Shown piece by piece: positions 38,601-46,704 of a stretch of 64,000 nt of DNA (positions are counted from its first letter, which is position 1; each line of letters starts with the position of its first letter). The notes below the pieces were generated by a model. It had not been told where the DNA came from and ran no database searches. It saw nothing but the letters and a program-made list of their open reading frames with translations. Source of the stretch: an uncultured Lachnospiraceae bacterium (lineage in GTDB: Bacteria; Bacillota; Clostridia; Lachnospirales; Lachnospiraceae); NCBI GenBank assembly GCA_900316625.1, contig ONDO01000005.1:35692-99691 (forward strand). The letters run 5' to 3'. The translations under genes and the position numbers were made by a program.

Positions 38601-40034
38601 TTATCTTCTTCTGTGTCTATGTTTCTTCCGGCGAATGACCGTATACTTTGGTCTCTCATGATGTCTGTTTCTCGGAAGCTTGGTAGGCTTTCTTCTCTTA
38701 TGCTTTTTTACATAATGCAGTATGAAGACGAAAGCAAGCAGGATTACCAGAATGAGAAGTATTAGACCGATTATTAATCTAAAATCCACGCGATAGTATT
38801 TTACCTTACTACCACCATCTTCCGGTGCTACATTGTGGAAGGGATATTTCTTAATGGAATTCTCCGTATATAAGAGATTCGCACCACCAACTTCATGTCC
38901 GGCATAAGTGTAGGTTATCTTACCTGCGACAGATTTATCACTTCCGTCAGATGCTGAGATTGCGTTTGTCGCATCCTTTAGCTCTGCTGTTTTAGGAAGA
39001 ACAATCTTACCTTCTCCCACTTTCAGTAGATCTAAGTTCTGTCCAAGAGGACCGGTATCTACCTGATTTCCAAGATCAACATTTTCCTGAAGATCATATT
39101 CTACAAAGTTATCAAAGCAGTAATTTAAGAGGTTTTGCGTATCTCCATATTGTCCGGTCTTATCTGCCTCATTCATTACTACACAGCAGAGAAGCAGTCC
39201 GTCCTTCTGCGCATATGTAACCATGGTATGAAGCGCCTGGTCTGTAAATCCTGTTTTTCCACCAATAGCATATTCATACAGATATTTCGATGTTCTATGA
39301 TTAGAGATCATCGCATGTCCGTTATTCAGGACCGTCGGATCAGTATGTTTATTGGTGGGTGGAATAATATACTGTCTGGTGGAACTAATCTTTGCGACTT
39401 CCGGTTCCTTATAGGCTGCCGTTGATATTAATGCCATATCATAGGAACAGGTGTAATGATTGTCATCATGCAGACCATTTGAGTTTGCAAAATGTGTATT
39501 AACACATCCAAGTTCCTGGGCCTTCTGATTCATCATTTCGATGAATTTATTGTAATCGCCACCACCTACATGCTCTGCGATTGCATATGCACATTCGTTT
39601 GCAGACTCCAGCAACATTCCATAGAGGCACTGCTCCATCGTCATCTGCTCTCCGACATCTCTGGCGATATGTGAAGTATCACCTTCATTTTCATATACTG
39701 CGGTCTCAGAAAAGGTAACCACCTCATCCATGGTGCTGTTTTCTACTGCGACCAGTGCAGTCATTAATTTCGTAATACTAGCAGGATAATGTGCTTCCTC
39801 ACCATTATTGTCATATAGCACAACTCCATTATTCATATCAATAACGGTCGCTGTTGCACCTGCGCTGATTCCTACTCCATCCGGCCAATATTCTTCTGCT
39901 GATACCTGATCCAGCGAATGATTCTTCTGTCCAATACTTTCGTCTGGATATGCCCCGAGTAGAGTGGACACCATTAGTACTGTCCCTAGCACACCAGTAA
40001 GTAATTTTTTAATATTTTGTTTCTTCAATTTCAA
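38601..40034 (-). CDS. Serine-type D-Ala-D-Ala carboxypeptidase (PBP5/DacF type)
   Basis: The 477-residue wall enzyme trims the fifth D-Ala from peptidoglycan stem peptides. The N-terminal signal peptide (about 1-27), SxxK as SITK at 86-89, SAN at 144-146 and KTG at 260-262 are all intact. A membrane helix near residues 425-450 followed by a very basic tail (HRRKPTKLP...RRKKHRHRRR) anchors it at the outer face. The C-terminal helix and tail are longer than in classic PBP5. It converges with the ArgR-like gene and is divergent from trmB. Confidence 0.92.
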   Translation of the reverse strand: MKLKKQNIKKLLTGVLGTVLMVSTLLGAYPDESIGQKNHSLDQVSAEEYWPDGVGISAGATATVIDMNNGVVLYDNNGEEAHYPASITKLMTALVAVENSTMDEVVTFSETAVYENEGDTSHIARDVGEQMTMEQCLYGMLLESANECAYAIAEHVGGGDYNKFIEMMNQKAQELGCVNTHFANSNGLHDDNHYTCSYDMALISTAAYKEPEVAKISSTRQYIIPPTNKHTDPTVLNNGHAMISNHRTSKYLYEYAIGGKTGFTDQALHTMVTYAQKDGLLLCCVVMNEADKTGQYGDTQNLLNYCFDNFVEYDLQENVDLGNQVDTGPLGQNLDLLKVGEGKIVLPKTAELKDATNAISASDGSDKSVAGKITYTYAGHEVGGANLLYTENSIKKYPFHNVAPEDGGSKVKYYRVDFRLIIGLILLILVILLAFVFILHYVKKHKRRKPTKLPRNRHHERPKYTVIRRKKHRHRRR

Positions 40035-40158
40035 ATCCCACCCAATTAATATATGCCCATACTTCTTGCATTATACCTTATTTCTATGCACTTTCAATTT
40101 GCATTTTATCTATGAGTCATATATTCTTTGTATGTATTTTACTATGAAAGGAATCACT

Positions 40159-40809
40159 ATGCGATTAAGACATATTCCGGAAGCTGATGACTATATTCAT
40201 CAGAGTCCCTTTTGTATCTCGAATCCTGAGGAAATGAAAGGCAAATGGTCTTCCATCTTTCCTTCTTCTCAGCCTCTTTACATTGAAATTGGCATGGGCA
40301 AAGGCCGGTTCATTACAGGAATGGCAAAGGCTCATCCTGAAAATAACTATCTTGGATTAGAGTATTACTCCTCTGTCCTTCTTCGTGCTGCTCAGAAGCT
40401 CGATGAGATGGAAGAGAAACCTGAGAATCTATTTCTTATCTGTCGAGATGCTGCCTTATTAAATGAATTCTTCATACCTGGAGAACTTTCCGGCATCTAT
40501 CTTAATTTCTCTGATCCCTGGCCTAAGGATCGTCATGCGAAAAGAAGGTTAACTTCTTCTCGTTATCGTGAACTATATGCGGCTTTACTTCCTTCTGGAT
40601 CTCCTCTTGAATTCAAAACCGATAATAGCGGTCTCTTTGAATATTCCCTTGAGGAATTTAAGGCTGATCCGAACTTTGAATTGACTGTAGTAACAGATGA
40701 TCTTCACAATGATCCTATATTATCTGCAGGAAATATTATGACTGAATATGAAGAGAAATTCTCTTCGATGGGCAATCCCATTCATAAACTGATTGCTATT
40801 CGCAATTAA
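40159..40809 (+). CDS. trmB: tRNA (guanine46-N7)-methyltransferase TrmB
   Basis: The 216-residue methyltransferase modifies G46 in the tRNA variable loop. The AdoMet loop IEIGMGKGRF is near residue 43, and the family hallmark DPWPKDRHAKRRL is present, with the C-terminal TDD and EYEEKF residues. The ATG at 40159 has AAAGGA upstream; a longer reading back to 39964 is hydrophobic noise without a ribosome site. It is divergent from the carboxypeptidase gene. Confidence 0.95.
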   Translation: MRLRHIPEADDYIHQSPFCISNPEEMKGKWSSIFPSSQPLYIEIGMGKGRFITGMAKAHPENNYLGLEYYSSVLLRAAQKLDEMEEKPENLFLICRDAALLNEFFIPGELSGIYLNFSDPWPKDRHAKRRLTSSRYRELYAALLPSGSPLEFKTDNSGLFEYSLEEFKADPNFELTVVTDDLHNDPILSAGNIMTEYEEKFSSMGNPIHKLIAIRN

Positions 40810-40817
40810 GAATCTAT

Positions 40818-40862
40818 AAAAAAAGATCCTAACCCCACGGACTGAACCGTAAAATTAAGACC
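40818..40862 (-). terminator. Terminator after tRNA-Lys
   Basis: On the minus strand a 16-base-pair stem with several G-U pairs (GGTCTTAATTTTACGG with CCGTGGGGTTAGGATC) is followed by seven T residues, closing the transcript that runs leftwards from the partition genes. Confidence 0.85.
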
Positions 40863-40868
40863 TTCCGA

Positions 40869-40941
40869 TGCGCGACCAGGGGTTCGAACCCTGGACACCC
40901 TGATTAAGAGTCAGGTGCTCTGCCAGCTGAGCTAGTCGCGC
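40869..40941 (-). tRNA. tRNA-Lys (anticodon CUU)
   Basis: The minus strand folds into a 73-base cloverleaf: acceptor GCGCGAC/GTCGCGC, D-loop AGCTCAGCTGGCAGAGC, anticodon stem CCTGA/TCAGG with loop CTCTTAA (anticodon CTT, reading AAG) and TPsiC loop GGTTCGAACCC. CCA is not encoded. Confidence 0.97.
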
Positions 40942-41030
40942 GTTTTTTCGTGTTTCTGAGTTTTTTTCTTGCCTGCCTCATCAGCACGAATGTTATTATG
41001 CCATTTCTGGTATTAGATTGCAAGCCTTTT

Positions 41031-42329
41031 TTATAAATTTGCAAAAAGTTTTTCAATCTCTTCCGGTGTCAGCATTTTGTTTGGATCATTATTGCTTAAG
41101 TCTGGTACTGATGTTGCTGCTTTCTCTTCCACAGGCTCTGCTGCTTTTTCTTCTACTACAGCTTTTGGCTCTGCTTCAGCCTCTATAGCGGGTTCAGCTT
41201 CAGCCTCTATAACGGGCTCTGCTTCAGCTGTTTCTTCCACTACCGGCTCTGCGATGGGTTCTGCCTCTACTTGAGACTCGGCTGTAGAGGCTCCTGCAAA
41301 CATAGCTGCAATCTCATCCGGTGTCATTACATGATTGGGATCATCGGATACCGGCGTTACTGTAGGCACAGGTTCCGGTGTAACTTCCGCTTCTGCCTCT
41401 ATAGTGGGCTCTGCTTCTGCCTCTATAACGGGTTCTGTCTCTACTGCGATTTCAGACTCTGTATCAGTTTCTGCGTCTTCATCCGATTCAACATAGTGTT
41501 CTTCCGTCTCTGTCGGGATTGTTTCTGCGATCGTATTCAGCTCCGGCTCTTCTGAGGGAGCTTCTGCTACCATGGGTGTATCATAACCATCGAAACTGAT
41601 GTCCGTTTCTTCCTGGGCATAATCATCATGTTTTATATCCTTCTGTCTTGAAACAGTATCCATCTGCTGAGGCATCATCTGGGGTGCAGGCTGTGCATAC
41701 ATAGGAGGCATAACGATCTGCCTGTTCTCTGCAACCTTGGCCTGTAACTCAAGAAGCTGACGCTCTAAATCACGATTTCTTTCAATCAGATCCTTCTTGG
41801 TCTGCTCCAGGAGTTTTTCCTGACGTTCTGCGATGGATGAATTATTCTGCTTTAATTCACGTTCCAGAGATGATAACTGCTCAATCAGGCTCTCGTTCGA
41901 TTCCATAAGAGCAAGAGCATTCTCTTTGTTTCTGCTGATTGTAAGCTTTGCTACTGCTTTCTGAGCATTGATGATTTCTTCTGCGGGGAGGTTATTCACC
42001 TGCTCCAGATCTTCGAGGCGCTTACTTAATTCTTCAAAGCTCTTACGAACGATTAAGTAGGATGCTTTCTGAGCATTGTAGAGATCCTCATAACGCTCAA
42101 GTTCCATTCTTTTGTTGTACTGGGATACATTAATAATCGAAAGGATTAAGAAATATAATGTCAGAGCCATTGGAATTACCATGGCACCTGCAATGAGTAA
42201 CTGATCCTGCATCTGTGTTAGAACATAGATTTCCAGCATGATCAAAACTGCCTCGATCACGATACTGATTCCGATTTTCATCTTTTCTTTCAGAATCTGA
42301 TTATTACCGCTTGGTTTACGATCGTCCAT
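41031..42329 (-). CDS. Membrane-anchored coiled-coil protein with two FliM-like motifs
   Basis: The 432-residue protein has two membrane helices (about 21-40 and 45-68), a long coiled coil (about 72-205) and an acidic, proline/alanine/glutamate-rich C-terminal half (about 240-410, EAEAEP repeats). Two near-identical motifs are seen at 329-344 (DDPNHVMTPDEIAAMF) and 414-429 (NDPNKMLTPEEIEKLF). These resemble the short EIDALF-like helix in the FliM and FliN N-terminus. It may be a scaffold displaying peptide docking motifs in the cytoplasm. The family is unknown to me. It lies between tRNA-Lys and tRNA-Arg. Confidence 0.7.
   Translation of the reverse strand: MDDRKPSGNNQILKEKMKIGISIVIEAVLIMLEIYVLTQMQDQLLIAGAMVIPMALTLYFLILSIINVSQYNKRMELERYEDLYNAQKASYLIVRKSFEELSKRLEDLEQVNNLPAEEIINAQKAVAKLTISRNKENALALMESNESLIEQLSSLERELKQNNSSIAERQEKLLEQTKKDLIERNRDLERQLLELQAKVAENRQIVMPPMYAQPAPQMMPQQMDTVSRQKDIKHDDYAQEETDISFDGYDTPMVAEAPSEEPELNTIAETIPTETEEHYVESDEDAETDTESEIAVETEPVIEAEAEPTIEAEAEVTPEPVPTVTPVSDDPNHVMTPDEIAAMFAGASTAESQVEAEPIAEPVVEETAEAEPVIEAEAEPAIEAEAEPKAVVEEKAAEPVEEKAATSVPDLSNNDPNKMLTPEEIEKLFANL
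41173..41220. repeat. 24-bp tandem repeat, two copies, within the coiled-coil gene
   Basis: Two adjacent 24-base units start at 41173 and 41197 and differ by three bases. They encode EPVIEAEA-type repeats in frame, so copy-number change would keep the frame. A second pair lies at 41389-41436. Confidence 0.85.
41389..41436. repeat. 24-bp tandem repeat, second pair
   Basis: Units at 41389-41412 and 41413-41436 closely match the pair at 41173-41220. Confidence 0.85.
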
Positions 42330-42386
42330 GATTGTCCCCTTTACCCCTGTGGTCTCAATTACTCTATATTATAAAATTTGAAAAAA

Positions 42387-42460
42387 TGTACGAGATGGGA
42401 GTCGAACCCACGACCTTCCGCTTAGGAGGCGGACGCTCTATCCAACTGAGCTACTCATAC
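42387..42460 (-). tRNA. tRNA-Arg (anticodon CCU)
   Basis: The minus strand folds into a 74-base cloverleaf: acceptor GTATGAG/CTCGTAC (one G-U), D-loop AGCTCAGTTGGATAGAGC, anticodon stem TCCGC/GCGGA with loop CTCCTAA (anticodon CCT, reading AGG), and TPsiC loop GGTTCGACTCC. CCA is not encoded. No separate promoter is evident. Confidence 0.97.
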
Positions 42461-42489
42461 AAATATATATGACAGACTACAGATCAGAA

Positions 42490-43356
42490 TTAGAAAATCC
42501 TGCCCTGCAGCCATAAGTCACCATAAAATCTTCTGCCAACAATAGGTTCTCCTAAGAGATCCTTTTCATTGATACAGATTGTCATCATCATACCGTTTAC
42601 ACGGATTAACATTCGATAAACCATCTGATGTGTTATTTCGTTCATGAATTTCTTGCATTCTGTAATATCACCTAAAATGGTATATTTATCACTTTCTATA
42701 CCCTTTGGCATGATATAACTCGACAAAATCGTGAATATATCTTCTTTACTGATTCGCTCACCAATCTCATTATACTGATCGATGTCCTGAATCGATAAAG
42801 TTTCGATTGCTTCGTGATCGCCGCTTTTTGCTGCTTTCATAAGATTTGCTCTCTGTGTAACAGTTTCCAAATCTTCTACCGGACGAATGCTTTCATCCAG
42901 AGGTAAAAGAACAGATCCTTTCTCACAAAGTCCACTTAATCTCACGCCACCGTGATTAATGAATTGTCCACTCTGATAATCACTTCTGACAAGACAGAGA
43001 TCATCTGTAATATAGAATACGAGATCTATGCCCATCTTGGGATCATCTATGATACCCTGATAAGCTTCTCGGTCTGAATTCATTACAATCTCAACATCTT
43101 CCTGGCTTGAAACTAATTCTCCAATCAGATATGGATAATAATAATCCATTACGAAACCATCTATTTCATCCAGCGAGCCACTGATATTGATTCCTTGATT
43201 GTATGCATATTCTTTTCGATATTCGATCATGCGCACATCACCGGAATCATCTGTCATATTTTGATAATCCGGATGTGCTTTGACATCAGTCAGCAAGATT
43301 TTTAAATCTTCCTGATCAATATCTCGAAAGCCTATACTCTTCAGGTAATTGTGCAA
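42490..43356 (-). CDS. DUF3881-like protein
   Basis: The 288-residue soluble protein begins MHNYLKSIGFRDIDQEDLKILL, which resembles the DUF3881 family I know from Lachnospiraceae. No membrane segment, signal or catalytic motif is visible. Function unknown. It is co-directional with DUF4446 and the par genes upstream and with tRNA-Arg 30 bases downstream. Confidence 0.65.
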   Translation of the reverse strand: MHNYLKSIGFRDIDQEDLKILLTDVKAHPDYQNMTDDSGDVRMIEYRKEYAYNQGINISGSLDEIDGFVMDYYYPYLIGELVSSQEDVEIVMNSDREAYQGIIDDPKMGIDLVFYITDDLCLVRSDYQSGQFINHGGVRLSGLCEKGSVLLPLDESIRPVEDLETVTQRANLMKAAKSGDHEAIETLSIQDIDQYNEIGERISKEDIFTILSSYIMPKGIESDKYTILGDITECKKFMNEITHQMVYRMLIRVNGMMMTICINEKDLLGEPIVGRRFYGDLWLQGRIF

Positions 43357-43425
43357 TTCTTATCTCCTGACTCTTTTGATCATTATATTATAGGCATATT
43401 GAATTTGCAAACAAAGCGCCTAGTA

Positions 43426-43917
43426 TCATTTGCTCAGAGCTTCATCGAGTGCCTGCATCTCTTCTTCTCCAAGTTGTACTATGGAGTTACCACCGATGAT
43501 TTCTTTCGTGTAGGTATAAGAACCTTCACGACCATGGACAATGTTCAGAATGTAACCATTATTCTTCTCATCTAACATCACAAGAATCGTCGACATTTTT
43601 CCGCCGGATTCCTCGAATGCATCATATTTCAAAAGAGCATACTTTTGAAATGTGGACTGCATCTTCTTATTGATTAGATCAATCGCTCTTCTATTCTGAT
43701 CATTTGCTTCCTGAATTTCATCCACCTGATTCAGTCTGCGGACGAGTGTATCTTCTAAAGACTTGGCATTCTTTCCTGTCATGAATTTACTTAATCTCTT
43801 TTTGAGTTTTGCAGTCTTTGCCAGCAAAACTATTGTAAGAATTAACAGGATTAAAAGGAGAGCTGCCATACCAATAATTACATAGTCAATTGGAATACCG
43901 AGATATTTTTCAATCAT
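43426..43917 (-). CDS. DUF4446 membrane protein
   Basis: The 163-residue protein has one N-terminal membrane helix (about 12-33), a helical stretch (about 35-95) and a C-terminal domain with KYALLKYDAFEESGGKMSTILVMLDEKNNGYILN, the DUF4446 signature. The family is often found beside parAB in Clostridia. Function unknown. It lies 27 bases after parB on the same strand. Confidence 0.85.
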   Translation of the reverse strand: MIEKYLGIPIDYVIIGMAALLLILLILTIVLLAKTAKLKKRLSKFMTGKNAKSLEDTLVRRLNQVDEIQEANDQNRRAIDLINKKMQSTFQKYALLKYDAFEESGGKMSTILVMLDEKNNGYILNIVHGREGSYTYTKEIIGGNSIVQLGEEEMQALDEALSK

Positions 43918-43944
43918 TTTTCATCTCCAAACATATGTTTGCTA

Positions 43945-44850
43945 TCATGCCTTGTGAATTGTTCTAATCATGTTTACGATTCGATCTAATTCATCCTGGG
44001 AATAGTATTCAATTTCTACTTTTCCCTGATTTCCATTCTTCGCCTGAATCGTTACTTTCGTACCCATAATCTGCTTCATATTCTCTTCAAGACTATGATA
44101 GATTGCTTCTGTCTTCTTATCGATCTTCTGGTTATCTTTTTTAACTTTGGGATCCTTTTGCATGTTTTTGATAGCTTTTTCTACATCTCGAACACTCATC
44201 TTCTCATCGAAGATCTTCTGAGCAAACTCATACTGTTTGTCTGAATCTTCTATTGAAAGGATTGCTCTGGCATGTCCGGTAGAGATTAGCTCATCAACGA
44301 TCATCTGACGAACTCTCTCATCAAGTTTCAGAAGTCTGAGAGTATTTGTAATTGCAGTTCTGGATTTTGAAATCTTCTCTGCAAGCTCATCCTGAGTGAA
44401 ACCATATTTATCAATCAGCTGACGATAGCCCTCTGCAATTTCAATTGGATTGAGGTCTTCTCTCTGAATATTCTCAATCAACTGAATCTCCGCAATTTCC
44501 TGATCAGAAAGTTCCTTTACGATAACTGGAATTTCTTTCAGACCTGCGATCTTTGCAGCTCTCCATCTTCGTTCACCGGCAATGATCTTGTAATAATCTT
44601 TTTCCTTCTGAACAAGTAATGGCTGGAAAACACCATACTGCTTAATAGATTCTGCCAGTTCCTGAAGTGCATCTTCATTAAAGAATTTACGAGGCTGTTC
44701 TCTGTCTGGTTCTACCTTAGAGATAGGAACCATGAAATCAACCGCTGCTTCGTTCTCATTTTCACTATTAGCTTTGGGAGGATTATTCTGAGGGATCAGT
44801 ACATTCAGTCCGCTACCAAGTCCATGTGATTTTTTCTTAGCAGTTGCCAT
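43945..44850 (-). CDS. parB: ParB/Spo0J chromosome-partition protein
   Basis: The 301-residue protein binds parS and spreads as a CTP-dependent sliding clamp that loads condensin near the origin. The N-terminal domain has the ParA-contact tail, EDREQPRKFF-type motif and the CTP-binding GERRWRAAK loop. A helix-turn-helix follows (about 148-200, FTQDELAEKISKSRTAITNTLRLLKL), then a C-terminal dimer domain. It overlaps parA by one base. Confidence 0.96.
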   Translation of the reverse strand: MATAKKKSHGLGSGLNVLIPQNNPPKANSENENEAAVDFMVPISKVEPDREQPRKFFNEDALQELAESIKQYGVFQPLLVQKEKDYYKIIAGERRWRAAKIAGLKEIPVIVKELSDQEIAEIQLIENIQREDLNPIEIAEGYRQLIDKYGFTQDELAEKISKSRTAITNTLRLLKLDERVRQMIVDELISTGHARAILSIEDSDKQYEFAQKIFDEKMSVRDVEKAIKNMQKDPKVKKDNQKIDKKTEAIYHSLEENMKQIMGTKVTIQAKNGNQGKVEIEYYSQDELDRIVNMIRTIHKA

Positions 44851-45623
44851 TACAGATCCTTTCTATCAACAATTTCTTTTGCCAGATTACGATAACTCTC
44901 CGCTCCTGCAGAACGACTCTCATAGAGATTAATGGGAAGACCATGGGAAGGTGCTTCTGCAAGACGAACGTTTCTGGGAATAATAGTGTTATAGATCTTA
45001 GTATCCAGATTTTCTTTTACGTTATTTACAACATCTGCAGACAGATTCGTTCTGGCATCATACATGGTAAATACAACACCTTCGATCTTCAGCTTATCAT
45101 TCAGTCTGTCTTTTACAAGTTCTATTGTTTTAATGAGCTGACTGATACCTTCCAGTGCGTAGTATTCACACTGAATCGGAACAAGAACGGTATCTGCTGT
45201 TGTTAATGCATTAACAGTCAGTAGGTTCAGTGAAGGAGGACAATCAATAATCACAAAATCATAATCATCCTTTACATAATCAATCTCATTCTTCAGTATG
45301 TATTCTCTGTCATGCTCTACATCTAAAAGTTCGATCTCAGCACCTGCAAGATTTACATTAGAAGGAATGATCTGAAGGTTATCAATACCATCTACATTCT
45401 GCATACTCTGCTTAAGGGAACAATTACCTAAGATCAGTTCATATACAGTGTTTTCCATCTCGTTTTTATTTAATCCGAAACCACTGGTGCAGTTACCCTG
45501 TGGATCAAGGTCAATTACTAAAACCTTCTTTCCAGCTTCTGCAAGACATGCGGATAAGTTAATAGATGTCGTTGTCTTACCAACTCCACCCTTCTGATTT
45601 GCTATTGCTATAATTCTACCCAT
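44850..45623 (-). CDS. parA: ParA/Soj partition ATPase
   Basis: The 257-residue ATPase has the deviant Walker A KGGVGKTTTSINL, then VLVIDLDPQGN and DFVIIDCPPSLNLLTVNAL, all intact. With ParB and parS it positions the origin and in Firmicutes tunes DnaA. Start at 45623 follows a ribosome site AGGAATG and has a clear promoter upstream. Confidence 0.97.
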   Translation of the reverse strand: MGRIIAIANQKGGVGKTTTSINLSACLAEAGKKVLVIDLDPQGNCTSGFGLNKNEMENTVYELILGNCSLKQSMQNVDGIDNLQIIPSNVNLAGAEIELLDVEHDREYILKNEIDYVKDDYDFVIIDCPPSLNLLTVNALTTADTVLVPIQCEYYALEGISQLIKTIELVKDRLNDKLKIEGVVFTMYDARTNLSADVVNNVKENLDTKIYNTIIPRNVRLAEAPSHGLPINLYESRSAGAESYRNLAKEIVDRKDL

Positions 45624-45654
45624 AATTAGTCATTCCTTTCTTCGTATATCTAAC

Positions 45655-45683
45655 ATTATAATCATTCGAACAAATATAATCAA
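45655..45683 (-). promoter_or_regulatory. parA promoter
   Basis: On the minus strand TTGATT (45678-45683), 17 bases, TATAAT (45655-45660), 31 bases before the parA ATG. Confidence 0.7.
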
Positions 45684-45686
45684 AAA

Positions 45687-45702
45687 TGATTCCCGTGAAA
45701 CA
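45687..45702. promoter_or_regulatory. parS-like site with two mismatches
   Basis: TGATTCCCGTGAAACA differs from consensus TGTTTCACGTGAAACA at two positions. It lies just upstream of the parA -35, where bound ParB could affect parA transcription. Confidence 0.55.
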
Positions 45703-45783
45703 TTTTATCTACTTTTCCCAACAGGTATGTTTCTATTTTACATCCAGATACTAAATCTTGTGTTTTGGTGATTATTTTTCGAA

Positions 45784-45799
45784 TGTTTCACGTGAAACA
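45784..45799. promoter_or_regulatory. parS site, perfect
   Basis: TGTTTCACGTGAAACA matches the parS consensus exactly and sits in a 28-base perfect palindrome extended by TTCGAA on the left and TTCGAA on the right. It lies between parA and rsmG. Confidence 0.97.
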
Positions 45800-45818
45800 T
45801 TCGAAAAAAAAAATTAAG

Positions 45819-46538
45819 TTAAAGCGGTTCTTTTGAAGGAACACCTGCTTTTCTAGGATACTTTTTTGGAGTTTTTCCTGTCTTTTTTATAATAATTAGG
45901 GATCGACCGCCTTCCTCTTCAGGAAGATCGAAGGTAATTACATCCTCGAGTTTGCCTTTTAATTCAACAAAGGCATGACTTGCATTATTGATTTCTTCCT
46001 TACAGTCGGATGACTTATAAGAAATAAAATAACCGCCTTCTTTTACAAAGGGGAGACAATACTCAGAGAGGGTTGACAGATTTGCTACTGCTCTTGAAAC
46101 TACATAATCATACTGATCTCTCATCTTTGCATTACGCGCAGCATCTTCTGCTCTGGTATGAATTGCTTCAATTCCATCAAGAGACAATTCATCTATTACA
46201 TTCTGTAAGAACTTAATTCTCTTATTAAGAGAATCCGCTAAAGTTACTTTCAGATCGGGACGAACAATTTTTAAAGGAAGACCGGGAAATCCTGCTCCTG
46301 TTCCCATATCTAAAACCTTTGCTTCTTTAGGAAGTTCAACATATTCTGCTAACAGAGAAGAATCCAAAAAATGTTTGATCATCACTTCATGGGCCTCTGT
46401 TATTGCCGTAAGATTCATTACTTTATTTGTCTCAACCAAGATCTTGAAATATGTATGAAATTGTTCTAACTGAAGATCTGTTAAATCAATCCCATGTTGA
46501 GACATGCAATTTTTGAGATAAGTAAGATGTTCTTCCAT
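45819..46538 (-). CDS. rsmG: 16S rRNA (guanine527-N7)-methyltransferase RsmG
   Basis: The 239-residue enzyme methylates G527 in the 530 loop. AdoMet motif VLDMGTGAGFPGLPLKIVRPDLKVTLADSLNKRIKFL is present, and VSRAVANLSTLSEYCLPFVKEGG follows. It lies between the two perfect parS sites in the classic order mnmE-mnmG-rsmG-parA. Confidence 0.97.
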   Translation of the reverse strand: MEEHLTYLKNCMSQHGIDLTDLQLEQFHTYFKILVETNKVMNLTAITEAHEVMIKHFLDSSLLAEYVELPKEAKVLDMGTGAGFPGLPLKIVRPDLKVTLADSLNKRIKFLQNVIDELSLDGIEAIHTRAEDAARNAKMRDQYDYVVSRAVANLSTLSEYCLPFVKEGGYFISYKSSDCKEEINNASHAFVELKGKLEDVITFDLPEEEGGRSLIIIKKTGKTPKKYPRKAGVPSKEPL

Positions 46539-46631
46539 TATTCTCCTACCTTATATTTACTAAATTGCTACAGAAGTATTCATCTATATCTAGTGTTTCA
46601 CGGATGGTTCAACACTAATCTAACTATATAT

Positions 46632-46647
46632 TGTTTCACGTGAAACA
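46632..46647. promoter_or_regulatory. parS site, perfect
   Basis: A second exact TGTTTCACGTGAAACA in the rsmG-mnmG gap. Half-sites flank it: TGTTTCAC at 46594-46601 inside an AGTGTT/AACACT inverted repeat, and CGTGAAACA at 46685-46693. Confidence 0.97.
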
Positions 46648-46704
46648 TTTTGGTACTAAATAAAGGAAAAACTCATCATTTTAGCGTGAAACATTAGAAT
46701 CTTA

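Noticed and set aside
39964-40158. N-terminal extension of TrmB by 65 residues
   Set aside because: The extension is hydrophobic without pattern and lacks a ribosome site; the ATG at 40159 has AAAGGA and a normal start.
45777-45810. Palindrome flanked by A and T runs as a terminator of rsmG
   Set aside because: On the minus strand the T run comes before the stem, not after it, so it does not fit a terminator. The core is an exact parS site.
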